This document shows positions 8,482 to 16,773 of a stretch of DNA of 24,791 nucleotides, in pieces. Location: positions 1 to 24,791 of the forward strand of contig CAZBQD010000030.1 of assembly GCA_964493995.1 (NCBI GenBank), read 5' to 3'. The DNA is from GCA-002282575 sp964493995. Lineage in GTDB: Bacteria; Pseudomonadota; Gammaproteobacteria; Thiomicrospirales; Thiomicrospiraceae. The translations under genes were made by a program, and so were the position numbers. The notes under the pieces are model-generated. The model did not search any database. It had not been told where the DNA came from and saw nothing but the letters and a program-made list of their open reading frames with translations. Position 1 is the first letter of the stretch. Every line of letters starts with the position of its first letter.

Positions 8482-9359
8482 TGACTAAACAACGCAAAGG
8501 CATCATTCTCGCCGGTGGTTCGGGCACTCGTCTTTACCCAGCGACATTAGCCGTTTCCAAGCAGTTATTGCCCATTTACGACAAACCGATGATTTACTAT
8601 CCGCTATCAACCCTCATGCTAGCGGGTATTCGCGATATTCTCATTATTAGCACGCCACAAGACACGCCACGTTTCGAGCAGTTATTAGGCGATGGCAGCC
8701 AATGGGGCTTAAATTTAAGCTACTGTGTACAACCTAGCCCTGATGGTCTGGCACAAGCCTTTATTTTGGGTGAAAGCTTTGTCGGTAACGACGACTCTTG
8801 CCTGATTTTAGGTGACAATATTTACCACGGTAGCGGCATGAGCAAATTACTGCAAAATGCCAACGCTCAAGACGCGGGTGCCACTGTATTTGCTTACCAC
8901 GTCACCGACCCCGAGCGCTTCGGTGTTGTTGAATTCGACAAAGCGGGTAAAGCCATTAGTATCGAAGAAAAGCCCAAAGTACCGAAAAGCAATTTTGCTG
9001 TGACAGGACTTTACTTCTACGACAACCAAGTGGTCGATATTGCCAAAAGTATCAAACCATCTGCACGTGGCGAATTAGAAATCACCACCGTTAATGAAAC
9101 CTACCTCAATATGGGTCAACTGCGTGTTGAAACCATGGGGCGTGGCTATGCTTGGCTAGACACAGGTACGCACGAAAGCCTACTCGAAGCCAGTAACTTC
9201 ATTCAAACCATCGAAAAACTACAAAGCCTCAAGGTCGCTTGCCCAGAAGAAATTGCCTACCGCATGGGTTACTTAACTGCCGAACAGGTCGAAAAACTGG
9301 CACAACCGATGAGCAAAAATGCCTACGGTCAGTATTTGTTGCGTTTGATTAAAGAGTAA
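8481..9359 (+). CDS. rfbA: Glucose-1-phosphate thymidylyltransferase
   Basis: 292 residues, the standard length. It joins dTTP and glucose-1-phosphate into dTDP-glucose, the first step towards dTDP-L-rhamnose. The nucleotidyltransferase signature G-G-S-G-T-R-L-Y-P lies near the N-terminus, followed by S-K-Q-L-L-P-I-Y-D-K-P-M, the L-G-D-N-I-Y-H-G metal-binding segment and E-E-K-P-K-V-P-K-S. The ATG at 8481 shares one base with the rfbB stop. A seven-base gap leads to rfbC. Nothing unusual is seen; sequence and context agree fully. Confidence 0.97.
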   Translation: MTKQRKGIILAGGSGTRLYPATLAVSKQLLPIYDKPMIYYPLSTLMLAGIRDILIISTPQDTPRFEQLLGDGSQWGLNLSYCVQPSPDGLAQAFILGESFVGNDDSCLILGDNIYHGSGMSKLLQNANAQDAGATVFAYHVTDPERFGVVEFDKAGKAISIEEKPKVPKSNFAVTGLYFYDNQVVDIAKSIKPSARGELEITTVNETYLNMGQLRVETMGRGYAWLDTGTHESLLEASNFIQTIEKLQSLKVACPEEIAYRMGYLTAEQVEKLAQPMSKNAYGQYLLRLIKE

Positions 9360-9366
9360 CCAGCTC

Positions 9367-9915
9367 ATGCAATTTATCCCAACCTCTATTCCCGATGTCG
9401 TTATCATCGAACCCAAAGTCTGGGCAGACGCGCGTGGTTATTTCTTCGAAAGCTACCGCCACGACTTATTTCAACAACACATAGCCACTATTGACTGGGT
9501 GCAAGATAACGAATCTTACTCTAGCTATGGTACGCTGCGCGGATTACACTATCAACTTGCGCCGCACGCTCAAAGCAAGTTAGTACGGGTGATTCAAGGT
9601 AAGGTGTTAGACGTGGCGGTCGATATTCGCCAATCTAGCCCCACTTTTGGCCAACACGTGGCAGTAGAACTGAGTAGTGATAACAAACGCCAATTGTTTA
9701 TTCCACGTGGTTTTGCACATGGCTTTGTCGTCTTGTCGGAAACCGCTGTTTTTGCTTACAAGGTCGACAATTATTATAATAAAGAATGCGATCGTGGTAT
9801 TGCCTTTAATGACCCGGCTTTAGGTATCGACTGGCAAATTGATTTAGCGCAAGTGCAGTTATCGGATAAAGACAGTAAGCAACCGTTACTCAGCGCAGCG
9901 GAAGTGTTTGTATGA
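9367..9915 (+). CDS. rfbC: dTDP-4-dehydrorhamnose 3,5-epimerase
   Basis: 182 residues, typical length. It epimerises C3 and C5 of dTDP-4-keto-6-deoxyglucose to give the L-rhamno form. The cupin-like fold is recognised by G-Y-F-F-E-S-Y, Q-D-N-E-S-Y-S, the T-L-R-G-L-H-Y-Q segment carrying the catalytic histidine, and F-I-P-R-G-F-A-H-G-F. It sits between rfbA and rfbD; its TGA overlaps the rfbD ATG in an ATGA. Confidence 0.97.
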   Translation: MQFIPTSIPDVVIIEPKVWADARGYFFESYRHDLFQQHIATIDWVQDNESYSSYGTLRGLHYQLAPHAQSKLVRVIQGKVLDVAVDIRQSSPTFGQHVAVELSSDNKRQLFIPRGFAHGFVVLSETAVFAYKVDNYYNKECDRGIAFNDPALGIDWQIDLAQVQLSDKDSKQPLLSAAEVFV

Positions 9916-10727
9916 AAGTCCTTTTGCTCGGCAAAAATGGCCAACTCGGCTACGAGTTGGCGAAACAGCTCCCCACTATTGCCGAAGTGGTTGCACTAGG
10001 ACGAGATGCGTTAGATTTAACCTACCTCCATGCCGTTGCCCAAGTAGTGCAGACGCATCAGCCCGATGTCATTATTAATGCTGCTGCTTACACAGCGGTC
10101 GATAAAGCCGAAACTGATCAGGTCAATTGTTACCTGATTAATGCCGCTGCACCCAGCATTCTGGCCAGTGAAGCCAAAAAAATAGGTGCCTTACTCATTC
10201 ATTATTCGACCGACTATGTGTTCGATGGCAGCAAAACCACGCCCTACGAACCTACCGACACGCCCAATCCTATTAACTATTACGGTTACAGCAAATTGAT
10301 GGGTGAAGAGGGTATTAAGTACAGTGGCTGTGATTATCTCATCTTTAGAACCAGTTGGGTGTACCATCCCGATTATGGTAATAACTTCTACCGTACTATG
10401 CAGCGCCTTGCCAAAGAGCGCGAAGTGCTGAATATTGTTGCCGATCAGCACGGCATTCCTAACGATGCACGAGACCTAGCGGCTGACACGGTTAAGTTGT
10501 TACAACAGCCTTTAGCACAGCTTAAAGCCCAATCGGGTATTTATCACCTAACCGCTGGTCTAGCACATCAAACGACTTGGCACGGATTTGCCAAAACCAT
10601 TATCGATGCGATGCCAGAAAAGGTCTGCCAACAGGTTAACCCTATTGCCAGTAGCAGTTATCCCACACCAGCCAAGCGCCCGATGTGGAGCGTGATGAAG
10701 CCCAGTGTGTTGATCGTCCAGTCTTAA
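9912..10727 (+). CDS. rfbD: dTDP-4-dehydrorhamnose reductase, C-terminally shortened
   Basis: 271 residues. It reduces dTDP-4-keto-L-rhamnose to dTDP-L-rhamnose with NAD(P)H, the last step of the pathway. The G-K-N-G-Q-L-G nucleotide loop, Y-S-T-D-Y-V-F-D-G, Y-G-Y-S-K (the YxxxK catalytic pair) and F-R-T-S-W-V-Y are all present. The family's Y-P-T-P-A-x-R-P-x-x-S motif is reached at the end, but the usual following 20-30 residues (a leucine-rich helix with a conserved Trp that closes most RmlD proteins, normally ~290-300 residues) are replaced by about a dozen unrelated residues and a stop. No reading frame downstream restores the missing tail. The stop lies 14 bases from the stop of the convergent gene, suggesting that a rearrangement trimmed it. 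Catalytic residues are intact, so activity may persist. Confidence 0.92.
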   Translation: MKVLLLGKNGQLGYELAKQLPTIAEVVALGRDALDLTYLHAVAQVVQTHQPDVIINAAAYTAVDKAETDQVNCYLINAAAPSILASEAKKIGALLIHYSTDYVFDGSKTTPYEPTDTPNPINYYGYSKLMGEEGIKYSGCDYLIFRTSWVYHPDYGNNFYRTMQRLAKEREVLNIVADQHGIPNDARDLAADTVKLLQQPLAQLKAQSGIYHLTAGLAHQTTWHGFAKTIIDAMPEKVCQQVNPIASSSYPTPAKRPMWSVMKPSVLIVQS

Positions 10728-10741
10728 TACAGAGAAGCAAC

Positions 10742-13567
10742 TTAAGTAGTGGATGCTATGCTTTCTTTGTTGACGGGTGTTGGTCCTTTCTCAATATCAC
10801 GAATCGCATTTTGGGCCGCATGTTTAACATCGTGATAAGCACCTGTTAACAATGCCTGTCTGCTTTGTTGTGCTGCTATGTCTGCCGGTACACGATAAAG
10901 TGACGTCGTTTTAGCCACATAAATAAACTGATTGTGATGTGCATAACGTTGCCATAAATGCCAATCCTCTAAGTAGTCGATAGACTCATCAAAACCGCCG
11001 CGTTGTTCAAAAAGGCTATGCTTGAACAAAATTGCTTGAATTGGAATATAGTTGACTTCTCGTAGGCGAGCATAATCAAAGGGTTGCTGATGCGCTTTGT
11101 GCACTAAGTATCGTCCTTCTTGCATAAAGCCTGTGCTGAGTTTAGTGGAGGGTATTTCCCAAGCCAGAGCATAGGCAGCGACTGCGTGCGGATTTTCTTG
11201 TATAGCCTGTACCAAACAATGCACGTGGTCTGCGTAGAGAAGATCGTCATCATCTAAAAATAGGCACCATTGACCACTGGCTAGAGACAAGCCATGATTG
11301 CCAGCGGCAGAACGACCCACTTTAGCTAAGGGCGCATAGTGAATGGCTACCTTTGTTTGCGCTGTAAATTGGTTCATCAATGCTTGTTGTTCATGACCGC
11401 CATCTTCAACCACAATCCATTCGATGTTCGGATAGGTTTGTTGCAGTACAGAGATACCCGCTTGTTGTAGCAGCAATGAACGCCCTGCAACCGTTCGCGT
11501 GACAATACTGACTTTAGGAAGCTTAGAGGATAGTGCTAGGTTAGTGATAAACGCACCCATTCGGCATAGTTCGTAGTCCAGAGCGCGGAAAGGCGCAATA
11601 CCTTGAACCGGATCTTTTTTTTGCTCGCTTAGCAAGCGGAAAGCATGGGGCACCACATCACGCAGAATGCGTCCGATTAATTGGCGTCTTGCTGTTCTAA
11701 AAGGAGAGGGCGTGAGCATATGTAGTATCAATAAGGGCAGCATTAACCTATCTCGCCAATTGCCGTAACGTAAACGAAGGTATAAATGAGCGCTTAAACT
11801 ACCCACGTATTGGCTAGGCTTAATTTCTTCTGCTTCTGCATAAGTGTGGTGATTGACCACAGCGATTGGGCAATAACGTAATTGCCACCCTTGCGCTCTA
11901 AAACGGTAAGAGAGCTCCACATCTTCGCCGTATAAGAAAATGCGCTCGTCATAGCCGCCGCAGTGTTCAAAGGCGGCACGGCGTATCAACACGCAGGCAT
12001 GAGAAGACCAACTGGTTTCCCAAGTAACGGGGTCATAGTGTTTGGGATGTTCATAGGGGCGTTGTAACACTTCCCAGCTGACGGTTTGCTCATGGTCAAA
12101 ACAAGCCTGAATGACGAGTTGCTCTATGCTATCCTTTTCAAAGGTCAAATCAGGATTGGTTACCAAAATAAAGGGTGAACTACCTAACTGGGCAGCTCTG
12201 TTGTGACCTGCTCCAAATCCCTTATTTTCTGCGTGTACAACCTTAAACGCGGAAAATGTATCGCCGTAGGTTTGTTGTAGTTCAGCTAACAATGCACGAG
12301 TATGATCAGTAGAGCCATTGTCAGTAATGTATAGGCTAATCAACGATAAAGGATAGTTTTGTTCCAGTAAGCTGGCCAAAAAATCTGCTAACCAGCGTTC
12401 GCTGTTAAATGTCACCATAGTTAAATCAATGCGAGGCCTGTTCGCAGGAGGACTTAACTGTGTCCGGATAATGAGTGGATGATTGCTTAGCTGCTCATAG
12501 CGATGTGCTAAGAGTCGATCTGCACTAGCAGCATTATTGGTGGATTCGGTTAATGCTCTCAGCGATGTTTTAATTCCTTTCCATTGTTGGCGTAACCGAT
12601 CTTTCCAGCTCTCGGGCATGGGTAACCGACGAAAGCCGTAAACCAAGACGAGGCGCACGGCATGGACAAAATTGATTTCGCCACGCAACATTCGAGCGAT
12701 AAAGCGAAAAGGGCGCGTAATGCGCCATGATAGCGAAGCTTTCATTTGCTGAATTGCCTGAATGTGCTCACTCATTTCATGCTGGGCCGTCGCTAGCTGT
12801 ACTTGGCACTGGGCATTGGTTTGTTCACAAGCCGTTAATTGTTGATTCGCCGCTAATAAAGCCAGCGTGTGTGCCATCGGCTGATGGCTTTCTAAAAGAC
12901 TGGTCAGGTCGTTGGACGTTAATTGACAGAAAGCTTCGGCAGCGGTGGTAGATAGGGGTAGCGTATAAGTCCGATATTGGTTAAGCCCCGCAATTTGTGT
13001 GGCGTAGTTTTGCAATGCTAACTGACTACTAAAACAACGCATGGCCTCTGCTTTTTTATCTTTGTATGCAGATATGTCAATGAGCAAGTTACAACTGAGT
13101 GGAACGCCAATTTCATACATCAGTAGGCGAATCGGTTCGTTCAGTTGTTGCACAGCGTTACAGGTCGCCATGGCGCAAGCTAAATGATCTCGGTGCATTT
13201 CCCATAATGAAGGCGTTAATACTAAATCAGCTTGCTGTGCGATTAACCAGTCTCGAATGCGTTGACTTAATGCCGTTTCATGCAATAGCTCTCCATCGCT
13301 TAACTGCCAAAACTCAGGTTGAGCATAACCTAATAAGCGACTGGCGGCGATAGACTCCTGTTGCCGTTGTTGTGCAGCCTGTTCACCCAAGCCCCATGCC
13401 GTACCATCCGTTAAGATGGCGACACTGATCTGAGCACCGGCGCGTACCGCCGCGTGCAAACTGCCACCGCAACCAAAAACCTCATCGTCTGGATGAGGAG
13501 CTAATACGGCAATCCGTTTTCCAGGAAGCAGCAGTGAAGCCGAGTAAGGGGTGATAAAGCCTTCCAT
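10742..13567 (-). CDS. PIG-L deacetylase fused to two family 2 glycosyltransferases
   Basis: 941 residues with three enzymatic modules. Residues about 15-215 form a PIG-L/LmbE-type N-acetylglucosaminyl deacetylase with the A-P-H-P-D-D-E metal motif (H25, D27, D28) and the second H-R-D-H motif (H125, H128). Residues about 230-345 are a helical linker with a short coiled-coil-like stretch and the S-L-S-W-R-I-T-R-P-F-R motif (278-288) often found in surface-glycan glycosyltransferases. Residues about 378-600 are a GT2 domain (T-D-N-G-S-T, N-P-D-L, G-E-D-V-E). Residues about 683-905 are a second GT2 domain (V-V-E-D-G-G, F-L-D-D-D-D, L-E-D-W). It is the last gene of the - strand operon, 13 bases after the acyltransferase gene. 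It probably acts in the cytoplasm to remove an N-acetyl group and add two sugars to the glycan exported by Wzm/Wzt; the substrates are inferred only. Confidence 0.88.
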   Translation of the reverse strand: MEGFITPYSASLLLPGKRIAVLAPHPDDEVFGCGGSLHAAVRAGAQISVAILTDGTAWGLGEQAAQQRQQESIAASRLLGYAQPEFWQLSDGELLHETALSQRIRDWLIAQQADLVLTPSLWEMHRDHLACAMATCNAVQQLNEPIRLLMYEIGVPLSCNLLIDISAYKDKKAEAMRCFSSQLALQNYATQIAGLNQYRTYTLPLSTTAAEAFCQLTSNDLTSLLESHQPMAHTLALLAANQQLTACEQTNAQCQVQLATAQHEMSEHIQAIQQMKASLSWRITRPFRFIARMLRGEINFVHAVRLVLVYGFRRLPMPESWKDRLRQQWKGIKTSLRALTESTNNAASADRLLAHRYEQLSNHPLIIRTQLSPPANRPRIDLTMVTFNSERWLADFLASLLEQNYPLSLISLYITDNGSTDHTRALLAELQQTYGDTFSAFKVVHAENKGFGAGHNRAAQLGSSPFILVTNPDLTFEKDSIEQLVIQACFDHEQTVSWEVLQRPYEHPKHYDPVTWETSWSSHACVLIRRAAFEHCGGYDERIFLYGEDVELSYRFRAQGWQLRYCPIAVVNHHTYAEAEEIKPSQYVGSLSAHLYLRLRYGNWRDRLMLPLLILHMLTPSPFRTARRQLIGRILRDVVPHAFRLLSEQKKDPVQGIAPFRALDYELCRMGAFITNLALSSKLPKVSIVTRTVAGRSLLLQQAGISVLQQTYPNIEWIVVEDGGHEQQALMNQFTAQTKVAIHYAPLAKVGRSAAGNHGLSLASGQWCLFLDDDDLLYADHVHCLVQAIQENPHAVAAYALAWEIPSTKLSTGFMQEGRYLVHKAHQQPFDYARLREVNYIPIQAILFKHSLFEQRGGFDESIDYLEDWHLWQRYAHHNQFIYVAKTTSLYRVPADIAAQQSRQALLTGAYHDVKHAAQNAIRDIEKGPTPVNKESIASTT

Positions 13568-13580
13568 AACAAAATCCTAG

Positions 13581-14573
13581 CTAGTGTTTGCGTGGTTTTA
13601 ACTGTAAACAAGGTCGCTCAATCCAATGCCAAGAAAGCACCGCTAACGTCAGAGTCATGAGCAAGCTGACCATAAAATAAATGGGTAATGACCAATCGGG
13701 CCAAATCGCCAATACCAGTTGTTGCACCGGAAAAGCGTAAACATAAAACCCGTAGGAATAATCGGCTTTATTAAACCCATTCAACCAGCGACTTTCACTG
13801 GCACCAAAACTCAGCACAATGAGCGGAATGAGTGCGAACGCCAGAAGATGAAAAAGTGACGACCACAGTGACGTTAGCATGAGTAAGATGACCGCTATTC
13901 CCATCACTTCGATGGTAAAGAGTTTATTGAGTTTAAGCTGGTATAAACTGGCACCGGCCCAAAAGTAAATACCCGTGGCGATGGCGGTTTTAATATCGAC
14001 ACCATAAACAACCCAAGAGTGACCAATCCATGAATCCCAGTTGACGGTGAGCAGAACGAATAACAACCAAATAGATGGCACCACCCACTTCAGCCAGCGT
14101 TTGCTCAATAGCTGTCCCGTAAGCGCAACCCCTATGTACATTAAAAACTCAACCGGTAGTGACCACAAAGAACCATTGACGGCGTGAGGATAAGGGTTTT
14201 CGCTAAAGACACCCGGCAAGCTAAACTGAACCAATAGCACTATGTTGGTTAAATAGCTCAATGTTTGTGGGTGCTGAGCGTACTCGGTTAGGGACAGACT
14301 GGTAACAAGCGGCCCCAGAAGCAGTAGCGTTAATAACACACAGACGATTAGGGCAGGAAAAATACGCAAGGCCCGTTTCATGAAAAAACGCCACAAATGT
14401 GGGTCTCTGTCCCAACTCATGGAAATTAAAAAACCGCTAATAGCGAAAAAAATATAAATGCCTGTTTCATGGTTTAATGGGCTAGCGATGGGTTGACCAA
14501 ATAAAATAAAGCCGTGACCATAAAACACCAAAAAGGCGGCAAATAGTCTGAGAAAGTGGAAGTTATTATGCAT
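13581..14573 (-). CDS. Membrane acyltransferase, acyltransferase-3 (OafA) family
   Basis: 330 residues from the ATG at 14571-14573. An upstream in-frame ATG at 14651 would overlap the neighbouring gene by 60 bases and add a non-conserved, non-membrane N-terminus, so it is not used. About ten membrane helices are visible. The opening F-H-F-L-R-L-F-A-A-F-L-V-F-Y-G-H-G-F carries the conserved histidine, and G-I-Y-I-F-F-A-I-S-G-F-L-I matches the F-F-x-x-S-G-F motif of the family; a R-I-F-P-A-L segment and a W-S-L-P-V-E-F motif follow. Members transfer acyl groups, usually O-acetyl, to polysaccharides at the inner membrane. It lies between the GNAT-like gene (17-base gap) and the PIG-L fusion, so it likely decorates the same glycan. 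The acyl donor and site are unknown. Confidence 0.87.
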   Translation of the reverse strand: MHNNFHFLRLFAAFLVFYGHGFILFGQPIASPLNHETGIYIFFAISGFLISMSWDRDPHLWRFFMKRALRIFPALIVCVLLTLLLLGPLVTSLSLTEYAQHPQTLSYLTNIVLLVQFSLPGVFSENPYPHAVNGSLWSLPVEFLMYIGVALTGQLLSKRWLKWVVPSIWLLFVLLTVNWDSWIGHSWVVYGVDIKTAIATGIYFWAGASLYQLKLNKLFTIEVMGIAVILLMLTSLWSSLFHLLAFALIPLIVLSFGASESRWLNGFNKADYSYGFYVYAFPVQQLVLAIWPDWSLPIYFMVSLLMTLTLAVLSWHWIERPCLQLKPRKH

Positions 14574-14590
14574 GCTAGACCAGTTATCGA

Positions 14591-15568
14591 TTAACGGAAA
14601 TCCGTGTCGCCACTCATCAGCCACCAGCGATGTTGAGTTTCGGCTTGCCAAAAGTCCAACTCGGGTGTGGCAATGTGCACATCAGCGACTTTTTCCGGAA
14701 TCCTATCTGATGCGGGCAAATACGCCTGCACTGCTGGCGTTAACCAAGCAGAGAGCAGCACAGGCCCAAATAAGCTGTAGGTTGCATCTAGGGTTACTTG
14801 CAACAATAGCGTTAAGTGTTGCGGCAGTGCAATCATATCGACCAGTTCAATCTGTTGTTGTTCGGGCATAGGGTGCAATACCACCACACCGAGCGGATGA
14901 GGGCTAAAACGTTGCTTGATGAGCAACACCTGATAATCATGATCCGGATGTTGATAGTAGCGTTGCTGTAGAAACTGAGCATTGCGAAGTGGCATCACGT
15001 AATCTGTGCAGGCAGCCTGCATATCACGAGCGATAGCATCAACACCGTCTAACTCATGCGATGCTAATGGGTGCCAAGTATAACGCCAACGTTGCAACCA
15101 AGGTAAACGACGACTTTGCCAGCTCAGTGCATGAATTTTATCTACTGCGGCATATAATTTCAGCTTGCGTCCTAACTGAGCATGACGACCATTCGGAAAG
15201 CCAAATGCCAGCGTATAAGGTTGGTTATCTCCCGTCATGGTCGATAAAAAATGGCTGGCACTGCTCCAAAAAGGCCCTTTGCGTGTTAGCAATCCTCGCC
15301 AAGAAGGGTCAACCATCACATCGCGTATTTGAATAGCGTTCAATGCACCTTGCCCAAAAGTGAGCACCCTAGGTATGCCACCATAGTAAGCAATGGCTTG
15401 CTCATCATGATAGATCAGACTCCCTAGTCCCTGCAAATGCTGGGTTTTCCACTGCCATAAGGCAGGCGAAATGGCTGCGCCAAAAGCGCGCTCAAATAAG
15501 GCAATCAAGGCCGCGTCGTCTTGGCTGTTAGCCAAACGGGGTTGTAATGCTTGTGCGCTGATACTCAT
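14591..15568 (-). CDS. GNAT-like acyltransferase
   Basis: 325 residues from the ATG at 15566-15568, which overlaps the wzt stop in ATGA; a longer version starting at 15658 would run deep into wzt and is rejected. The N-terminal half resembles the GNAT fold: A-L-I-A-L-F-E-R-A-F-G, then I-A-Y-Y-G-G-I-P-R and I-R-D-V-M-V-D-P-S-W-R-G, where the last part corresponds to strand 4 and the beginning of the acetyl-CoA loop. The canonical Q/R-x-x-G-x-G/A loop is not obvious (R-G-L-L-T-R-K-G follows), so the CoA site is atypical. The C-terminal half looks like a second, degenerate GNAT-type repeat. GNAT-like genes of this kind occur in polysaccharide and peptidoglycan-precursor clusters. It may N-acylate an amino sugar, possibly complementing the PIG-L deacetylase; this is inference. 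Confidence 0.68.
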   Translation of the reverse strand: MSISAQALQPRLANSQDDAALIALFERAFGAAISPALWQWKTQHLQGLGSLIYHDEQAIAYYGGIPRVLTFGQGALNAIQIRDVMVDPSWRGLLTRKGPFWSSASHFLSTMTGDNQPYTLAFGFPNGRHAQLGRKLKLYAAVDKIHALSWQSRRLPWLQRWRYTWHPLASHELDGVDAIARDMQAACTDYVMPLRNAQFLQQRYYQHPDHDYQVLLIKQRFSPHPLGVVVLHPMPEQQQIELVDMIALPQHLTLLLQVTLDATYSLFGPVLLSAWLTPAVQAYLPASDRIPEKVADVHIATPELDFWQAETQHRWWLMSGDTDFR

Positions 15569-16773
15569 GTGTTGGTGTGCCATTGATGCGGCAACATAAC
15601 AATGCCTTGTTCTGTGCCTGTTTGTGTCAGGGTAAATTGTGCGACGGGATCGGCCCAATCATAAGTGTGCAAGCCCCTATCACAAAATAAATACACCCCC
15701 AGCTGATAATGCCCTTTGAGTAGCGGTAAGCGATCATAGGTTAGCGTAAATACACCCTGCCCCTTATCGTCACGCGATAAGCACGCCCCATCTTGCCAAG
15801 AAGCCGAGCTGCTAATGATGCGTCCGTCGGTGGTGGAAAAGGTAATAGCGGCTGTCGGGCAAGCTAAGAGCGGATCGGAAGCAAAGCCAACGCGAATGGT
15901 TAAACACGACTGGCCACTGATTCCTGTTAAGTGTTGCCCAGTTTGATCGTCTAGCTTAACGTCTATCTGCGTTAAACGCGCATGTCCTGTAGGTGACTGA
16001 TGATGCACCAAGCCCGCTTCATTGCTGACCAATGGATTAGCACAATCTAAAAACTGTTGGTAAGCGTAGACCACATCAGCGGCTTTCCCTTGCGCCATGA
16101 CTTTGCCTTTTTCCAGCCAAATGGCTTGCGTGCATAACGACTCGATTTGAAACAACGAATGCGAACAAAAGAGAATACTGGTGCCTTGTTCGCGCAATGC
16201 CATAATTCGGTCGAAGGAACGCTTGGCAAACACACCATCACCCACGCTCAAGGCTTCATCCACAATGAGTAGATCGGGTTGCACGCTGGTCGCCACAGCA
16301 AACCCCAGCCGCACTAACATGCCACTAGAATAGGTTTTGACCGCTTGATCCATAAATGGAGCTAGCTCGGCAAAGGCAACAATCTCATCATATTTTTCAT
16401 CAATTTCGGCTTTGCTCAGCCCTAATACCGAGGCATTTAAATACACATTTTCTTTGCCGGTAAACTCCGGATTAAAGCCCGTACCTAGTTCTAATAAAGC
16501 CGCAATACGCCCCGAACAAGTCACCTTGCCAGTGCTAGGCTGCAGAATGCCGCATACCAATTGCAGCAGGGTCGATTTGCCCGCGCCGTTGCGACCCACA
16601 ACCCCGAGAATTTCACCCTTAGCTAACTGAAAAGACACCTCTGTTAAGGCATTAAAGGTTCGAATGCCCGTTGGCGACAAACCCAAGTGTTGCCACAAAC
16701 GCGCACTGGGTGATGGATAAAGGGTAAAGGACTTGCTAACCCCCTCGACACTGAGCACACTATCAGACAACAT
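15565..16773 (-). CDS. wzt: ABC transporter ATPase for polysaccharide export (Wzt-like, with C-terminal recognition domain)
   Basis: 402 residues from the ATG at 16771-16773, preceded by AAGGG with seven-base spacing; a TTG at 16779 is a weaker alternative. Nucleotide-binding domain: Walker A G-R-N-G-A-G-K-S-T (60-68), the Y-S-S-G-M signature (148-152), Walker B L-L-I-V-D-E (168-173) and H205. The YSSGM form and the F-x-E-x-T-G-x-E-N stretch are typical of O-antigen, capsule and teichoic-acid exporters. Residues about 255-395 form a beta-rich extension like the Wzt C-terminal domain, which in the E. coli O9a system recognises the finished chain end. With the permease whose gene overlaps by 11 bases it would export an undecaprenyl-diphosphate-linked glycan to the periplasm. 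The extension suggests that a specific terminal modification is read before export. Confidence 0.92.
   Translation of the reverse strand: MLSDSVLSVEGVSKSFTLYPSPSARLWQHLGLSPTGIRTFNALTEVSFQLAKGEILGVVGRNGAGKSTLLQLVCGILQPSTGKVTCSGRIAALLELGTGFNPEFTGKENVYLNASVLGLSKAEIDEKYDEIVAFAELAPFMDQAVKTYSSGMLVRLGFAVATSVQPDLLIVDEALSVGDGVFAKRSFDRIMALREQGTSILFCSHSLFQIESLCTQAIWLEKGKVMAQGKAADVVYAYQQFLDCANPLVSNEAGLVHHQSPTGHARLTQIDVKLDDQTGQHLTGISGQSCLTIRVGFASDPLLACPTAAITFSTTDGRIISSSASWQDGACLSRDDKGQGVFTLTYDRLPLLKGHYQLGVYLFCDRGLHTYDWADPVAQFTLTQTGTEQGIVMLPHQWHTNT

Noticed and set aside
14574..14651. N-terminal extension of the acyltransferase-3 protein
   Set aside because: It overlaps the GNAT-like gene by 60 bases and lacks family similarity; the ATG at 14571-14573 gives the normal N-terminus.
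15569..15658. N-terminal extension of the GNAT-like protein
   Set aside because: It runs into the conserved 3' part of wzt; the ATG at 15566-15568 is coupled to the wzt stop.
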